Assembly (NCBI RefSeq): GCF_007421815.1
Contig: NZ_VLNT01000024.1
Location: forward strand, 1-39,841
DNA: 39,841 nucleotides
Direction: 5' to 3'
Origin: Aeromicrobium piscarium
GTDB lineage: Bacteria; Actinomycetota; Actinomycetes; Propionibacteriales; Nocardioidaceae
This document shows, piece after piece, positions 22,569-30,483 of this stretch. Numbering within the stretch: the stretch's first letter is position 1; each line of letters begins with the position of its first letter. The position numbers and the translations under genes were made by a program. The notes beneath the pieces are model-generated. The model was not told the DNA's origin, searched no databases, and saw only the letters and a list, made by a program, of their open reading frames with translations.

Positions 22569-24038
22569 TCAGACGTGACGACACAACGGGAGCGCGGCGG
22601 CGGTGAACGCCTGCGCCTGCTGACCCCACAGACGCCGGGTCTCGCACGAGGCTTGGATGGCGGCCTGCTCGATGTCGGCGACAGCCCGTTCGAGATCGTC
22701 GGGGTCGGTGGCGCTGACGGCGATGAGGCCGGTGACGCGAAGGATGCCGTGGCCAGCGGTCAGGTCGGCTTCTTGTTGCAGGGCGTCCTGGTATTCGGCG
22801 CTGTGCTGGGCGTCCTCGATCTGGCCGATGCGTTGCCGTTGGGCGGCGTCGGAGACGTACTCGGTCTTCTTCTTGCGGATGTCGCGGGCGGCCTGGTCGG
22901 TGCGCATCGGCGTGTAGAGCAAGGTGAACGTGCGCCGGATGCCCGAGGACAGCAGGACGGGTGCGAGGAATCCCGGGAACACCAGCGATCGGGGCCATTC
23001 GCTGATCCACAGGACACAGTGGTGCGCCGAGTCCGAGCGCAGCATTGACCAGTTCTCGGTGACAGCGACGGGGCCGGCGGTGGCGAGGTCGCGTCCGACG
23101 TCACCGTGCCGTTCGAGGGCAGCGCCGATGTCGGGGTCGTACGCGCCGCGCAGGATGACGGCCAGTTCGCCGGGATCGAGCCAGTCCGACGGGTCGAGGT
23201 CGGCCGAGCGCAGTGCAGCGATGATTGTCGACATCTCTTGGCGCAGGACTGCGGCAGCCCCTCGGTTACCTCCGCCGGCAGCACGGATGGCTCTGCTCGC
23301 GGTCTTGAGGTTCAGCGACAGCGAGATGGTCGAGGCGTGGCGTTCGCCGGCCGGTCCGGCGCGGTCGATGAGTTCGCCATACGTGGTGGCGGTGAAGGTG
23401 TCATCCCCAGAGCCGTGCTGATGCCACCATTCGGCGAGCCCTTTGCCGGAGTCAGGCAGCGTGCGCTCCATGATCTGCAGCGACGCGATGCGTCCCGAGC
23501 GACAGGCTGTGGCCAAGACTCGTCCCCATCCGGTGACGCGGCGTTCTTGTTCGAGAGGGTCGAGCAAGATGAACGCTGGGTGGGAGACCGCAACGATTGC
23601 GGTCAGTGTGGAGCGATGCGGGTCGTGCACCATCACTGCCCCGGTGTCGGGGTCGAGCTACTGACGCAGTCGGGCCGCATCCCCAGGAAGCGCAAGGGTG
23701 CCGACTGGTCGTGGTGCGATGACGCGACGCCGGCAGATCAACTGCCCACCAGTGGAGCGCCACAGCCAGATGCTGACGATGGGCAGCCACTGAATGAGTT
23801 TGCGTCCGCCGAGGCTGACCCACGCCAGTGCGCTGCAGCAGAGGATGGCGGGGAGAGCAAAGATCAGGCTCGCGCCACCGCCGACATAAAGGGAGAACAC
23901 GAGCGTGATCGCGCCGATGCCGACCACCACCAACTGGGAGGCGGTCAGGCCGAACAAGACTCCACGGCGCGCCAGCCGGGAGAACTTCACCGGCTGCAGC
24001 TCGTAGTCGCCCGACCGCGCAGCGTTCGTGGTGCTCAT
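22569..24038 (-). pseudogene. SCO6880-type conjugation membrane protein with one amber codon
   Basis: Together the two open segments make a 489-codon gene of normal SCO6880 length. The N-terminal part (24038-23661) has two adjacent hydrophobic helices (LFGLTASQLVVVGIGAITLV and LIFALPAILCCSALAW) and ends RPVGTLALPGDAARLRQ. A TAG follows at 23660-23658. The same frame then continues LDPDTGAVMVHDPHRSTLTA to the natural C-terminus QAQAFTAAALPLC. The family usually has Trp at the TAG position, so a TGG to TAG change is the simplest explanation. SCO6880 proteins work with SCO6881 in actinobacterial type IV secretion. The start overlaps the SCO6881 stop by ATGA. Unless suppressed, the protein is truncated. 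Confidence 0.82.
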
Positions 24039-25078
24039 CGCCCTGCCCCCGAGTCGCCTGAGCCGCGGCCTGTCATTGCGGGGGTCGGATCGGCGGTGTG
24101 GGCAGGAACGGTGCCAGCGGCGCCAGCGGGTGCGCTCGCTTGCTCAGCCTGGCCCGACGACTGGGCGGCGACGAAGTTTCCCATCTTGGGGCCAGCGGTC
24201 GCGGCCTCCTTGGCGACCACGGCGCCAGCGGCTACGGCTCCACCCGCAGCCGCGCTGCCCGAGGACGCACCGGCGGCGCCCGAGGTTCCGCCCCCGCTGG
24301 GCGCAGCGGCGGGCGTGGGTCCGCGCCCGGCGCCTCCCGAGCCTGCGCCGTCACCACCGAGGATCTTCGGGACCATCCCTCCTGAGCAGCCGCCGGTGCG
24401 GATGGGCAGGGGCCGATTCATCGACGACTTGGTCTCCTGCTCGGCCGACATCGCGTGGTACATGTCGAAGCCCATGAAACTGATCGCCTTGTAGGTCATG
24501 TACGGCGCGAACCCAGCCATCAGCATCAACACCACGCCGGCGATCGGTTCGCTGACCGATTGAAGGTCAGCGTCGATCGGAGCAGAGACCTGTGCGGTGG
24601 CGAGCAGGAAGATCACCACCAGCACGAGCTTGGACAAGATCAGTGCGATCACGAAGGTGGCCCACTTGCCGATCCAGCCACGGGTCTGGTCCCACGAAGC
24701 TCCGGCCAGTGCGATGGGTGCGAACACGATCGCGACGAGGAGCAGAGCCTTGCGGACCAGCAGGCTGATCCACACGATGATTGCTGCGCCGATGGCGAGC
24801 CCGGCGAGGAAGATCATCAGGATCGCGGCTGCACCTGGGGCTTTGAGGCTGAGGCCACCGATGCCCGCCGCGAGTAGAGCGACGCGATCGCCCATCTCGT
24901 TCATGTTGGTGCCGGCCGCGTTGACGATCCCGATGGTGAGTTGGTCGGTGATCTCCAGCGCGAGTGCAAGCAGCGTGATGGCAACGAAGGATCCGAGGAT
25001 GGATTTCGCCAGTCCGGTGAGCGCGCGTGTCAGTGCCGCGGGCTCTCGTCGGACCATCCCGCCGATGACTTGGAGGAG
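24035..25078 (-). pseudogene. SCO6881/TrbL-type conjugation membrane protein, 5'-truncated
   Basis: About 348 residues of a VirB6/TrbL-like polytopic protein remain: LLQVIGGMVRREPAALTRA, then several long apolar helices (SILGSFVAITLLALALEI, IIVWISLLVRKALLLVAIVF, WATFVIALILSKLVLVVIF). A conserved MTYKAISFMGFDMYHAMSAE segment follows, and then a Gly/Ala/Ser-rich tail of about 110 residues. The first ~100 residues (extracytoplasmic start and first helices) are missing, replaced by an IS3 orfA fragment at about 25080. An internal ATG at 25057 could start translation but would not restore topology. The gene overlaps SCO6880 by ATGA, as in intact systems. Confidence 0.8.
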
Positions 25079-25080
25079 GT

Positions 25081-25262
25081 GACGTGACCCCGAGCTTGGC
25101 CGCGATCGACTTGATCGCCGCGTACTCCGACTCGTAGTCGTTCCTGGACTCCAACACCATGCGAACCGCGCGCTCCCTGAGCTCTCGCGGGTACTTCGAC
25201 GGACGTGCCATGAGAATCATCCTTCCAACGAAAGGACTCTCCAGACATCCCGGGGCGGTTCA
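25081..25262 (-). mobile_element. IS3-family 5' end with orfA fragment
   Basis: Read on the minus strand, this begins TGAACCGCCCCGGGATGTC at 25262 and carries TTGGAAGGATG 31 nt further in, then an OrfA start at 25211 (MARPSKYPRELRERAVRMVL, continuing to about residue 43, AKLGVTS). It then breaks into SCO6881 sequence. OrfA is the HTH protein of IS3 elements. The end sequence resembles, but is not identical to, that of element A and the 54-bp tip at 39236. The break inside orfA indicates an adjacent deletion that also removed the 5' part of SCO6881. The 123 bp from 25263 to 25385 show no gene. Confidence 0.8.
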
Positions 25263-25385
25263 CATGGCCTGTGCTGCGGGCGTGTCGAGTGGGTCGTCCA
25301 GGGGCGACGCAGGAGCGTCGACGCGACGTGCTGAGAGGTGGTTCCAGTCGAGCACTAGGACACCGGCTACAGGCATGGCGATAGG

Positions 25386-26327
25386 TCAGGAACGGCGTCG
25401 CTCCCTACGCAGGAGGGAGCGCAGAGTCTCGGCGTTCGCGTAGCCGACCCGTAGCGCGATCTCGGCGGAGGTGAGGTCCGTGGTTGCTGAGAGGTGCCGA
25501 GCTCGTTCGATGCGAAGCCGTTGGACGAAGCCGAGCGGAGTGAGGTTGAGCGCCGCACGGACTCGTCGTTCGAGGGTGCGCCGGCTGGTGCCGAGCGACT
25601 GCGCGACGAAGGCGACGTTGAACGGTTCGTCCAGGCGGGCGCGCACGAAGCGTTCGAACTCGACGACGATCGGGTCCTCGTGCCGGAGATGTTCGTAGGC
25701 GACGAAGGCCGCCTGCGACGGACGCTCGTCGATGATGAGGAGCTTGGCGACATGTTGGGCCAGGTCGGGGCTGATCGATCGCACGAGTGAGAGCGCGAGG
25801 TCGATGTGGGCGAACGCGGCGCCGGCGGTGACGAGGTTCCCGTCGACCACGACCATGGTGTCGAGATCGAGGGCGACGGTCGGATAGCGCTTCAGGAACT
25901 CCGGCCCCAGGAACCAGCTGGTCGTCGCCCGCCGATGATGCATCCGTCCGGTCTCGGCGACAGCGAACACGCCGGTGCACGCCGCGGCGATCCGGGTGGT
26001 CGCGTCGTCGAGGCGCCCGAGCGAGGCGATGACCGAACGAGCATCTCGGCTCTGGAGGGCGTCGTTGGTAGCGGCGGCCGTGAGGGTTCCAAGCGCAGGG
26101 ACGACGACCACGTCGAACTCTGCGGACTCCGACAGCGGGTGGTCCACCGACAGGGTCATCGATGCCGTCGTGGTCACTCTCCGTTTCGGTCCGAGGATGG
26201 CGAGTTCGATCGGGTCGATCCGCGGGTCGACATCGCCGCGGGCTCCGTCGGCCACCCGCACGATGTCGATGACCGACGCGACAGCCGAACCGAAGCAGCC
26301 GTCGATCACGATCAGTCCGATACGCAT
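25386..26327 (-). CDS. GlxA-type AraC-family regulator (DJ-1/PfpI-like + HTH)
   Basis: This is a 313-residue regulator. The N-terminal DJ-1/PfpI-like domain (about residues 1-180) begins MRIGLIVIDGCFGSAVASVI and carries the nucleophile-elbow remnant AAACTGVFAVAETG and a conserved TSWFLGPEFLKRYP segment. The C-terminal AraC HTH (about 215-313) has FVAQSLGTSRRTLERRVRAA and LTSAEIALRVGYANAETLR. ATG 26327 is preferred because it gives the family N-terminus; an upstream in-frame extension of 31 codons crosses the divergent promoter region. It is divergent from a small ABM-type gene 108 bp away and probably controls it. Confidence 0.88.
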   Translation of the reverse strand: MRIGLIVIDGCFGSAVASVIDIVRVADGARGDVDPRIDPIELAILGPKRRVTTTASMTLSVDHPLSESAEFDVVVVPALGTLTAAATNDALQSRDARSVIASLGRLDDATTRIAAACTGVFAVAETGRMHHRRATTSWFLGPEFLKRYPTVALDLDTMVVVDGNLVTAGAAFAHIDLALSLVRSISPDLAQHVAKLLIIDERPSQAAFVAYEHLRHEDPIVVEFERFVRARLDEPFNVAFVAQSLGTSRRTLERRVRAALNLTPLGFVQRLRIERARHLSATTDLTSAEIALRVGYANAETLRSLLRRERRRS

Positions 26328-26435
26328 GGCGCGAACAATAGCAATACTGCCGTATACGCCACTTCTCACATGCCCTTGCTCGTCATACGCTGAACTCGCT
26401 TCACCAAGAAACCTCGACACCTAGGAGAACCCCTC
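26328..26435. promoter_or_regulatory. Divergent promoter region, AraC regulator / ABM gene
   Basis: This 108-bp intergenic region between divergent genes is visibly more A/T rich than its surroundings and contains the palindrome GTATAC in CTGCCGTATACGCC. The plus-strand gene has an AGGAGA ribosome binding site 7 nt before its ATG. No confident -35/-10 pair was identified. Confidence 0.35.
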
Positions 26436-26747
26436 ATGTCCACACCCGCATCACTTCCGTATGCCTTCGTCGCCAAGATCGTCGCGGCCGATGGACAGCA
26501 CGACGCGCTCGCCGATCTGCTCGCCGGCGCTGTCGCGCTCGCCAACGAAGAAGTAGGAACGATTGTCTGGTTCGCGGTCAGGACCCACGCCGACACCTTC
26601 TGGATCTTCGATGCATTCCCCGACGAGGCCGCTCGCGACGCCCACGCCAACGGCGCCATCGTCGCAGCCCTGATGGCCAACCAGCACCTCCTCGGCGCAG
26701 CACCCGAGATCCTGGCGGCCGACGTCCTCGCGTCCAAGCTCCCGTAG
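26436..26747 (+). CDS. ABM-type small monooxygenase (YgiN-like) 1
   Basis: This is a 103-residue ferredoxin-fold protein of the antibiotic biosynthesis monooxygenase (ABM) superfamily. Visible segments are YAFVAKIVAADGQHDALADL, then TIVWFAVRTHADTFWIFDAF and PDEAARDAHANG, with VLASKLP at the C-terminus. Members are cofactor-free quinol oxidases or dimeric binding proteins. It is clearly paralogous to the gene at 31997-32299, with shared WFAxR, IFDxFPD, RDAH and DVLxxKLP. It is divergent from the AraC/GlxA-type regulator, a common pairing for electrophile or quinone stress genes. Substrate is unknown. Confidence 0.85.
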   Translation: MSTPASLPYAFVAKIVAADGQHDALADLLAGAVALANEEVGTIVWFAVRTHADTFWIFDAFPDEAARDAHANGAIVAALMANQHLLGAAPEILAADVLASKLP

Positions 26748-26800
26748 TCCGCCAACGCACGAGACGATCGCGCCCCGCCGAGCCGTCGCCAGGTCGCGAC

Positions 26801-26820
26801 GCAACGCCACGCTGCGTTGC
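26801..26820. terminator. Possible hairpin terminator after ABM gene 1
   Basis: A perfect 7-bp stem GCAACGC / GCGTTGC with a 6-nt loop lies 54 bp after the stop codon. There is no T tract. The surrounding 26748-26960 holds no recognisable gene. Confidence 0.4.
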
Positions 26821-26960
26821 CGAGCGGTGCGAGGCCTATCGGCACACGGACAGGATGCCGGCCGCGAGCGCTCAGCCGGCGAGGGGTCCGTCGCAGAGGA
26901 GAGCGACGTCGGTGTCGGGCAGAGCCGTGAGGCCAGCGCATCGCGCGACCACCAGAACCG

Positions 26961-27000
26961 AACAGCCCCTGCCCTGCGTTTCCGCAGGTCAGGGGCTGTT
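26961..27000 (-). terminator. Strong hairpin terminator, natural partner of the tRNA fragment
   Basis: AACAGCCCCTG pairs with CAGGGGCTGTT, and the stem continues through CCTGCG/CGCAGG around a TTTC loop, giving about 17-18 bp with one mismatch across 40 nt. On the minus strand it lies 7 nt beyond the 3' end of the tRNA fragment, where a tRNA terminator is expected. Confidence 0.75.
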
Positions 27001-27006
27001 CGCCGG

Positions 27007-27040
27007 AGCCGCCTGTCGGAATCGAACCGACGACCTAATC
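27007..27040 (-). other. 3' fragment of a tRNA gene, probable attachment-site scar
   Basis: On the minus strand the fragment reads GATT AGGTC, then a perfect T arm (GTCGG-TTCGATT-CCGAC), then the acceptor strand AGGCGGC and a discriminator T. The matching 5' acceptor strand (GCCGCCT), D arm and anticodon arm are absent upstream: the bases before GATT (27041 onward) cannot form an anticodon stem with it. Site-specific elements that integrate in tRNA 3' ends leave exactly this kind of partial copy. The isoacceptor cannot be told from the remaining half. The region 27041-27268 holds no other recognisable feature. Confidence 0.65.
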
Positions 27041-27268
27041 ACGTCGGCTTTGCGTCTATCGCTTGATGCGCCCACTGGGCGAACGAGCCGCTGACCTGCG
27101 CAAACGCCGAGCGTGGGGGACGCCGCCATTCGGTGGTGACCGACGACGACCGACCAGTACCGACCGTTTCACCGGAGCTTGCGGCGGCGTCGAAGCCGAG
27201 CAAGCTCCATTCCTTTAGCTCACCGCGCCCTCCTCCTCGCCGGTCCCGTCGTCGTCGAAGACGTTTCA

Positions 27269-28673
27269 GGGGTCTTCTCAGATGACGGTGTAGGTCGGCC
27301 GGGCGCGTCGGTCCGCAGATAGACGTCGAGATCTCCCGACGATGGAGGTTCCTACGCCATCCATCCGAAAGACCTCGACGTGACCGACGCTACCCCGCCG
27401 GCCGGCTTCGGCCGCCCTGACCTGACCGCCTTCGCTCGACTCGACGGCCTCGGTCTGAGCGTGACCGGACAACGACTTGAACCGGATCGTGCGGTCCTCG
27501 CGTGCCGCGTGGTGGAACCAGATCAGTGGTGCCGACGGTGCGGCAGCGAAGGCGCTGCTCGTGACACCGTGATCCGGCGGTTGGCCCACGAGCCGCTGGG
27601 CTGGCGACCGACCGTGCTGGAAGTTGTAGTGCGCCGCTACCGCTGTGCCGACTGCGGACACGTGTGGCGCCAAGACACCAGCGCCGCGGCGGAGCCACGC
27701 GCGAAGCTCTCGCGCACCGGGCTGCGGTGGGCGCTGGAAGGGATCGTGGTCGCACACCTCACCGTCGCCCGTGTCGCCGAGGGACTCGGGGTCGCGTGGG
27801 ACACCGCCAACAACGCGGTCCTGGCTGAAGGCAAGCGGCTGCTGATCAACGACCCCACGCGGTTTGAGGGCGTGAAGGTCATTGGCGTCGATGAGCACGT
27901 CTGGCGCCACACCAGGCGTGGCGACAAGTACGTCACCGTGATCATCGACCTCACCCCGGTCCGCGATGGCGCCGGCCCAGCAAGGCTGCTGGACATGGTC
28001 GAGGGCCGGTCGAAGGCGGCGTTCAAGACCTGGCTCGCCGACCGCGACGACGCCTTCCGTGACGCGGTCGAGGTGGTCGCGATGGACGGCTTCACCGGGT
28101 TCAAGACCGCCGCTGCAGAGGGGATCCCGGACGCGGTCACGGTGATGGATCCCTTCCACGTCGTGCGCCTGGCCGGTGACGCCCTCGACAGGTGCCGGCG
28201 CCGGGTCCAACTCGCGATCCACGGGCACCGTGGGTTCAGGGACGACCCGCTCTACAAGTCGCGGCGCACGCTGCACACCGGCGCGGACCTGCTCACCGAC
28301 AAGCAGAGCGACAGGCTACGCGCGCTGTTCGTTGATGACGCTCACGTCGAGGTCGAGGTAACCTGGGGTGTCTACCAGCGCATGATCGCCGCCTATCGCC
28401 ACGAGGACCGGCAACGTGGCCGCGAGCTCATGGAGAAGCTGATCACCGACCTCAGCGCCGGCGTCCCCAAGGTGCTCACCGAGCTCACCACCCTGGGCCG
28501 GACCCTGAAGAAGCGAGCCGTTGACGTGCTCGCCTACTTCGAACGACCCGGCACCAGCAACGGGCCGACCGAGGCGCTCAACGGACGGCTCGAACACCTG
28601 CGCGGCTCCGCACTCGGGTTCCGCAACCTGACCAACTACATCGCCCGAAGCCTGCTCGAGACCGGCGGCTTCA
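27269..28673 (+). mobile_element. ISL3-family element, 3' end replaced by IS3 element B
   Basis: The left end is placed near GGGGTCTTCTCAGATG (27269 onward) about 110 bp before the transposase. This boundary is approximate because the right end is not available for comparison. The right part is interrupted at 28673/28674 by the TGTCCCGCGTCAAG end of IS3 element B. No continuation of ISL3 is visible beyond the IS3 element at 30008. Confidence 0.65.
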
Positions 28674-28690
28674 TGTCCCGCGTCAAGTAG
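27380..28690 (+). CDS. ISL3-family transposase with IS-derived C-terminus
   Basis: This 436-residue transposase begins with a GTG. The zinc-ribbon region contains CRRCGSEGAA and YRCADCGHVWRQD, followed by the HTH and the DDE catalytic domain (KVIGVDEHVWRHTRRGDKY, VVAMDGFTGFKTAAAE and VMDPFHVVRLA), with the late motif GTSNGPTEALNGRLEHLRG. The family's usual ending after LLETGGF is a short RPxLHPxx tail. Here GGF is followed by MSRVK and a stop that are encoded by the terminal repeat of the adjacent IS3 element. The lost tail is short, so activity is conceivable, but the right IS end is missing and the element could not excise by itself. Confidence 0.88.
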   Translation: MTDATPPAGFGRPDLTAFARLDGLGLSVTGQRLEPDRAVLACRVVEPDQWCRRCGSEGAARDTVIRRLAHEPLGWRPTVLEVVVRRYRCADCGHVWRQDTSAAAEPRAKLSRTGLRWALEGIVVAHLTVARVAEGLGVAWDTANNAVLAEGKRLLINDPTRFEGVKVIGVDEHVWRHTRRGDKYVTVIIDLTPVRDGAGPARLLDMVEGRSKAAFKTWLADRDDAFRDAVEVVAMDGFTGFKTAAAEGIPDAVTVMDPFHVVRLAGDALDRCRRRVQLAIHGHRGFRDDPLYKSRRTLHTGADLLTDKQSDRLRALFVDDAHVEVEVTWGVYQRMIAAYRHEDRQRGRELMEKLITDLSAGVPKVLTELTTLGRTLKKRAVDVLAYFERPGTSNGPTEALNGRLEHLRGSALGFRNLTNYIARSLLETGGFMSRVK

Positions 28691-29681
28691 TTGGCAGGGA
28701 TTTGATGGTTTGAAAGGTCGGGACGGTGGGGTCGGCCAAGCCCAGGTGTACCTCCTCTGACCGGTTCCAGGCGAGGGCCTCGTGCGGTCGGATCGTGTTG
28801 TACTCGATCCGGTAGTCCTCGGCGTGCTTGGCGAGCATGATCGCGTCGTCGATCTCGTCGAGGTAGAGCCGCTCGTACTTCAGCGTCCCGAATCCGCGTT
28901 CGCGTGAGCCGTTCTGCCCCGGGCTTCTGACCCTCGTGCGGACGTGTTGCAGCTCGGGGCGGGAGGTGATGAACGCCTCGAACCTGAACGAGCGGAACGG
29001 GCCGCCGTTGTCGGTCACGATCGTGACCACCGGTAATACCTCACCGGTCTCGGTGTCGACCCCGCAACGCTCGACCAGCGGGTGCCCGAACAGGGTCTCG
29101 TAGTCGGCCAGGGCGAGCTCGACGGCCTCGATCGCGTCGAACTGGTTCCCCGTCGGTGACAGGTGCCAACGGTGCTCGAACTTGGACCAGTAGTCCCGGC
29201 ACCCCGCGATCCGCCAGGTCCCGCCGCTGGTGGTCTCGAACTCGGAGAAGTCGAGCTGCCACACCTGGTTCGGACCGGTCGGCTCCTCGGCGAACACGGC
29301 CTTGCGGCGCTCGGCGAGCTTGCGTCTCTCGCGCTGGTACTGATCAGGAAGGATCAACCCCTGATCGCGCAGCCGGCGCAGCACGGTCGCCTCGGAGACG
29401 ACGTGACCGTCGTGGCGGACCATCGCCCAGATCTTGCGATGCCCCCACGCCGGGTGCTTCGCGGCATACTTGTCGATCAACGTTGCCGCGGCGTCCCGGG
29501 CAGGCCGCGGATGCGGCCGACGGACCGGTTCACCGACGCGCGCGCGTGACTGCCGGCGCCGCCAGGTCCGTTCAGGGATGTCGAAGATCCTGCACCACCT
29601 CGCGGTCGACATCCCGGCTTCGCGCCTGATCACCTCGAGGTCCTCGAAGGGCCCAACCGGCCCTCCGCGCTCTTCTTCCAA
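28683..29681 (-). CDS. IS3-family transposase OrfB (element B)
   Basis: This 332-residue rve-type transposase is read by -1 frameshifting from orfA. It contains an HTH_21-like stretch (KYAAKHPAWGHRKIWAMV), then the DDE core WQLDFSEFETTSGG, VTIVTDNGGPFRSFRFEAF and GSRERGFGTLKYERL, and ends with LPTT. Its first codons (GAAGAAGAG) overlap orfA codons TGGAAGAAGAGC, giving an A-rich stretch where a -1 slip is likely. It is the parent type of the fragments at 21797-22539 and 38856-39235. Confidence 0.9.
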   Translation of the reverse strand: MEEERGGPVGPFEDLEVIRREAGMSTARWCRIFDIPERTWRRRQSRARVGEPVRRPHPRPARDAAATLIDKYAAKHPAWGHRKIWAMVRHDGHVVSEATVLRRLRDQGLILPDQYQRERRKLAERRKAVFAEEPTGPNQVWQLDFSEFETTSGGTWRIAGCRDYWSKFEHRWHLSPTGNQFDAIEAVELALADYETLFGHPLVERCGVDTETGEVLPVVTIVTDNGGPFRSFRFEAFITSRPELQHVRTRVRSPGQNGSRERGFGTLKYERLYLDEIDDAIMLAKHAEDYRIEYNTIRPHEALAWNRSEEVHLGLADPTVPTFQTIKSLPTT

Positions 29682-29947
29682 ACCCGGATCTCGACCGCAG
29701 CCTCACCAAGCGCTTGCGTCAGCTCGACGACCTCGGCCTCAAGCTGCTCCTCACGGGACGTCGGCCCGTTCCGGCCGGTCGCCAGCGCGGTCTTGCCAGC
29801 CTCGAGGAACTCGGCCTTCCACCGGCCGATCGACTGCTCGCTGACCTTCTCGCGACGCGCCGCCTCGGCGATCGTGAGCTCACCAGCAAGCACGCTCAAC
29901 ACGATCCGAGTCTTCTTCTCGACCGGAATCGAAGGGGGTCTTCCCAT
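29630..29947 (-). CDS. IS3-family OrfA (element B)
   Basis: This is a 105-residue helix-turn-helix protein. RIVLSVLAGELTIAEAARR, then EKVSEQSIGRWKAEFLEAGK, is the HTH. A C-terminal leucine-zipper-like stretch (LEAEVVELTQALGEAAVEI) follows before the frameshift site at VWKKS. OrfA binds IS ends and forms the OrfAB transposase through -1 frameshifting. The start ATG 29947 follows a GAAGGAG ribosome binding site. The homologous OrfA at 38926-39235 is very similar. Confidence 0.9.
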   Translation of the reverse strand: MGRPPSIPVEKKTRIVLSVLAGELTIAEAARREKVSEQSIGRWKAEFLEAGKTALATGRNGPTSREEQLEAEVVELTQALGEAAVEIRVWKKSAEGRLGPSRTSR

Positions 29948-30007
29948 AGATCAGATTCTCCTTCAGGACTGACTCAACAGCCCTGCCAAGAATCTTGACG
30001 CGCTACA

Positions 30008-30483
30008 ACTCGACCCCGAAGGGTCTGCACGCAGTCGTCCCGGCCGACGCGGCCAAGGGCTTGCATCCCGGCGTGATCTTCGCGCTGCGAAACCTCAGCG
30101 GCGGAGAAGGAGCGCATCGGGGCCAACCGTTTGCATCCGCACTATTTGGTCTACCTCGGCGACGACGGCACAGTTCTATCCGACCACACCGAGGTCAAGA
30201 GCCTCCTCGATCTGCTCCGCGCCGGCTGCCGCCCCCACGAAGAACCAGTCATGGCAGCGACACGGTTTTTCAACACGGCCACCAACGAGGGTGCAGAGAT
30301 GGGCGCGTACTCCGAGTTGCTGACCGAAGCCATCCAATCAATGGTCGACGTCACCGATGAACAAGACCTCGACAGCCTCTTCACCGACGGCGCCACGACC
30401 GCGCTCACCCAGACCATCAGTAGCTTGGATGACTTTGAACTGATCGCCTTCATTGCCGTCGTGGACAGGGGCGGTGATTCCTG
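30008..30483 (+). pseudogene. C-terminal remnant of a large helicase-type defence protein
   Basis: STPKGLHAVVPADAAKGLHP, followed by GVIFALRNLS, is in one frame. After an apparent 1-base loss near 30100, the next frame continues EKERIGANRLHPHYLVYLGD, then DHTEVKSLLDLLRAGC and YSELLTEAIQSMVDVTDEQD to SLDDFELIAFIAVV. This pattern is what I recognise as the C-terminal tail of large actinobacterial SNF2/DEAD-type helicases that sit next to DUF4391 and DNA methyltransferase genes. The recognition is from memory and moderate in strength. The helicase motor domains are absent, replaced by IS3 element B. Confidence 0.55.

Larger units (their letters stand above)
28674..30007 (-). mobile_element. IS3-family element B, complete copy, 1334 bp
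   Basis: The ends are imperfect inverted repeats: TGTCCCGCGTCAAG then GTTGGCAGGG at 28674, and, read inward from 30007, TGTAGCGCGTCAAG then CTTGGCAGGG. orfA and orfB lie between in the usual -1 frame relation. The flanking bases (TTCA left, ACTC right) do not form a direct repeat, so the two sides were probably not contiguous before; recombination or a deletion has occurred since insertion. The left end lies inside an ISL3 transposase and the right end abuts a helicase fragment. Confidence 0.85.

Noticed and set aside
23106..24494. A 462-codon open frame on the plus strand
   Set aside because: It is antisense to SCO6880/SCO6881 and its Ala/Pro/Gly-rich second half mirrors the low-complexity tail of SCO6881.
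24567..25220. A possible fusion of an OrfA-like HTH to an unknown protein
   Set aside because: Only the first ~45 residues are OrfA. The rest is SCO6881 read out of frame after the junction near 25080.
27008..27085. A complete tRNA gene
   Set aside because: The bases upstream of the T arm do not form anticodon, D or acceptor stems, so only the 3' part is present.
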